A stretch of DNA of 64,000 nt, from contig CM067070.1 of the NCBI GenBank assembly GCA_033980235.1, forward strand, positions 10,300,046 to 10,364,045. Reading direction: 5' to 3'. Both the position numbers and the translations under genes were made by a program. Source of the DNA: Diadema setosum. Its lineage: Eukaryota; Echinodermata; Echinoidea; Diadematoida; Diadematidae. Numbering within the stretch: position 1 is the stretch's first letter; each line of letters begins with the position of its first letter. Shown in pieces: positions 61,122 to 64,000 of the stretch. The notes under the pieces are model-generated. The model ran no database searches. It had not been told where the DNA came from and saw only the letters and a list, made by a program, of their open reading frames with translations.

Positions 61122-64000
61122 CTGAAAGAGAAAACAGAAAATCAATAGCAAATTAACATTTTTCTGCTTGTACAATGTACATTCATATAGGACAGTGCTA
61201 CATCATGTACTGCCCATTTAAACATTTTTTTTTTCTTTCTACTAGTGAGATCCATACAGGACAGTGCTACATACTGTCCATTTAAACATTTTTTCTGTTA
61301 CGGCACTGTTTTAGTGGGATCCATAGTACATAGAACAGTGCTATTGTACATACTGCCCAAAATGTTGTGATAATTTCTAGTGTGCTGGAAATATTTAGAG
61401 CAATTCTACAGTGTGGCATCAAACATTGCACACACAAAAAAAGTATAGCATGAGGATGCTGATCCTGATCTTACCACACGATACGCTGTGTCAATCTGAA
61501 CATGTTACAATGCACAAAAGGTACATTGTATAAATTGTATCTTGACAGAGTAACATCATAGCACACTGAAATGACATCTTTTACACGCACATTGATGCCG
61601 CATGGCTGCAAACAGTAAACACTACAGCGCACTCCCGTTATAACGAACACAGTTATAACGAAATGCCGTTTACAATGAAATAAAAATCCAGCTCACTAAA
61701 TCATCGGCTCTATGTGTTCTTATTGTTTATTCAACGCTGCACACTGGCACTGGTCCGACGGTCCCTGACGTAAAAATCACTGTCAGACCAGTAACTTTTT
61801 CAAGATTGGACCAGTAAAAAATGGAAAAACTGGGTACCTACTGGTTCGAAAGACAGGTCAGACCAGTAGAAAAAATGAGTTAGTGTGCAGCCCTGGTTTA
61901 TTTGTTTGGTTAGAACGACATTTCAATATAACGAAAGAAATCTGCCAGTCTCGAGGACTTCTTTATAACGGGAGTCCACTGTATGCGCAAGTAAGAATCT
62001 GCTAACATTCAAAACAAGCAGAAATATATTTGTAGACATCACTGAATGTATACAGTAGTCACTTCTTGATTTCATAATATCTGTTTTGTGTCTGCCATTT
62101 ACAACATACAGTACAAGTGTAAATGCCATAGGGGTAAAAGTCTCTTTCCTTTGTCTACTTTTTTCTTAAATTGTGACAAAATACATACGGTATGCAAACC
62201 TAATCACAAGTCTTGATTAAGCACTGAATGCTACAAAAAGCAATTAGCGATTATGCCATAAAAACAATTTTATCAACTAAACAAGCACTAAAATACTGAA
62301 AGTCCACTAACACAGTTTTGATTCAATATCTACACTGTAGTTGTTGGAATAAAATTTGATTAGAATAGAATTGACCTGTGTATCTTAAACTATGTACACT
62401 TGTAGCACCGAGGTTTACACATAACAGTCAAGCATCACAATGTCATCATAAACCTTGACAACAAATATCAAGGAGCCAAGGAAATATTGATTTTTTTTTT
62501 CTATCCTGCACTCAAAGGGGGAAAAAAAGAAAAGAAATTGAATTGGAATACAATCTTTGAAAAAAAAAATGAATAAATGATTTCCAATTCAAAACTTTTA
62601 CAGTAAGTACTGCAAATGCATTTTTATGGCGGTCTAGGGTATTTGTATTCAGCAAGCCTTTGATAACACAAGGCCCAGAAAAGTTTTACAACAATGGCTT
62701 CAGAAAATCAATATCACGTCTCCTCTATGGCGCACAGTGTACAGATAAGAGATCTGGAATTATTGATTTTTACTAGAAGTGATTTATAAATACACTTTTG
62801 AGGCATATCACTTACAATATACACAGGTGTAGTCAAAACAAGATTTGTTGTTCGTTTCAGATCAATGATAAATTGCTAGAAGTACTGCAAGCTACATGTA
62901 ACACAATACTTCAAGGGTTTGATACATTACGGAGCCCTCTTGGCTGACTTGCTCTTACTAACTAGTACAACATACATATGTACAATATATTACAACCAAA
63001 TATCAGTTCAGTAGGACATCTCGGGTGAAAGTCGCCAAGAGATACTAGCTCAACCATTTGCAGAATTTTACATAATTATTGTACAATACTTTTTGAGTTT
63101 TTAAAGAAAAAAGAACCATTTTAAATTTCTTTTTAAAGCAGGCTGTACATTGTAGGTAGTATACATAAATACCATGAATTTTCTCCGAATGTTCAGAAAG
63201 CATTGATTACAATCCTCATGGTAAATTTAAGACAATGATGTTGCAACTTCCAGCTGAACAACATTATCATCATCTTTGAAGATCTTAACATTTATATTAT
63301 AGGCTCTGTTGATGGTAATGATGATGATGATGATAATGATGATCAGTATATTATTCATACTACAGTACATACAAATGTACATACATACAATGTACAACGT
63401 ATGTGACAACATGAATGTCCTAAAAGGGGCCCTGAAATCCAAATGCATGTCGATTTGTGTTGATTTATGATACCCTCAACATCACTTTTGCGGTGAAACG
63501 AATATAGAAACATTCCATATATTTTTATTATTTTTAACGATTTTTTTCTTCTATTTTTCTTAAGATTACTTGGGAACGCCCACAAAAAAAAATCCTTCCA
63601 AACCAATATTCTTGAGATGACCTCATCTGTCAATCATTGCTAAAGTACTGAAATGTTTAACAAAAGACACTGGAATGCACCTTCCCCTTGACTCAGTATA
63701 ACTTGCATGTTCCCTCGCCATGTCTTTTGTTTAGTCACATTAATATCACAGAAACATGCATCTTTAATCTCCATAGAAACCTTCTAAAATGTCACATTTG
63801 TTTGAAACAATGCTTAGTGGAACGACTCAGTAGACTGTTAGTATGCAATCTTGAACATATCTTCATCCATCATGGTAGAAAGGCAAAATGTCTTGAACAC
63901 ACTGTAATGCAAAGGGCATTTTTTAACTTCACACTACTCTGGATTTACAATTAATGCATACAAGGCCCGTGCACACACAACAAAAATCGAAATTACAATT
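61122..64000. other. 5' intron upstream of e1, incomplete
   Basis: Because e1 starts in phase 2, this whole stretch is intron (or includes an exon I did not recognise). It is AT-rich and contains a pogo-like MITE at 61625. No promoter or first exon is identified. Confidence 0.6.
61625..61981. mobile_element. pogo/Tigger-like MITE, TA target site
   Basis: 357 bases flanked by TA on both sides. Ends CAGCGCACTCCCGTTATAAC and TTATAACGGGAGTCCACTG are inverted copies. CAGT-type ends and a TA duplication fit the pogo branch of Tc1/mariner. A second inverted pair (GCTGCACACTGG ... TTAGTGTGCAGC, about 61734-61896) lies nested inside. Confidence 0.78.

Noticed and set aside
59282..59848. A plus-strand frame of 188 codons over e3
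   Set aside because: It is antisense to e3; the minus-strand frame has the cysteine pattern, the splice sites and the phase match.
503..61121. Each Cys-rich open frame as a separate small secreted protein gene
   Set aside because: Starts are fortuitous ATGs in introns. All frames end at splice sites and join in phase into one product.

Overview
This is a stretch of an animal genome, most likely from a marine invertebrate deuterostome, with an echinoderm such as a sea urchin as my best guess. The reasons are short GC-rich coding exons in long AT-rich introns, abundant TGTACATGTA-type words, many foldback and MITE-like elements, tRNA-like SINEs, and large (ATC)n arrays. The species assignment is inference. 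Nothing looks bacterial, and I find no second protein-coding gene.

One gene fills the window. It lies on the minus strand, and 50 coding exons run from 61121 down to 503. Every exon has AG/GT borders, and all 49 junctions keep codon phase (mostly phase 1, with some phase 2 and one phase 0). Together the exons give 9,755 coding bases, about 3,251 codons, with no stop. Neither the start (upstream, beyond 64000) nor the end (downstream, below 503) is in the window. The product is a giant extracellular or cell-surface protein built almost only of short cysteine-rich modules, of the form C-P-x-G-(T/S)-(Y/F) ... C-x-x-C-x-x-G-x-x-C alternating with G-Y-Y-C-P-x-G. These resemble the ephrin-receptor-like / GCC2-GCC3 repeat (growth-factor-receptor Cys-rich fold). 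No kinase, transmembrane, EGF, CUB or signal-peptide segment is visible.

Layout along the protein: exons 1-12 (61.1-39.8 kb) carry one module type, usually 'CPAG(Y/F/H)xC'. Exons 13-50 (39.1-0.5 kb) switch to the 'G(Y/F/H)(Y/F)CPxG' type. The last twenty exons form a tandem internal duplication: exons 31-40 align in order with exons 41-50, but with several introns at different places. Exons 29/30 look like the end of a further, older copy.

The introns hold the rest: five long (ATC)n/(GAT)n arrays, several next to splice sites; two roughly 1.1-1.3 kb elements with CCCCGCC terminal inverted repeats and 146/158-bp core tandem repeats; two roughly 1 kb foldback elements, one nested in another repeat; several MITE families, including a TACTGTATACGCC family, a TTAACCC palindrome family and a pogo-like one; SINEs, one split by a MITE; three LINE-like 3' tails; and a 20-bp minisatellite whose unit contains an NF-kB-type decamer. 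The 5' intron (61122-64000 and beyond) and most of the 7.6-kb intron 3 hold no recognisable coding sequence.
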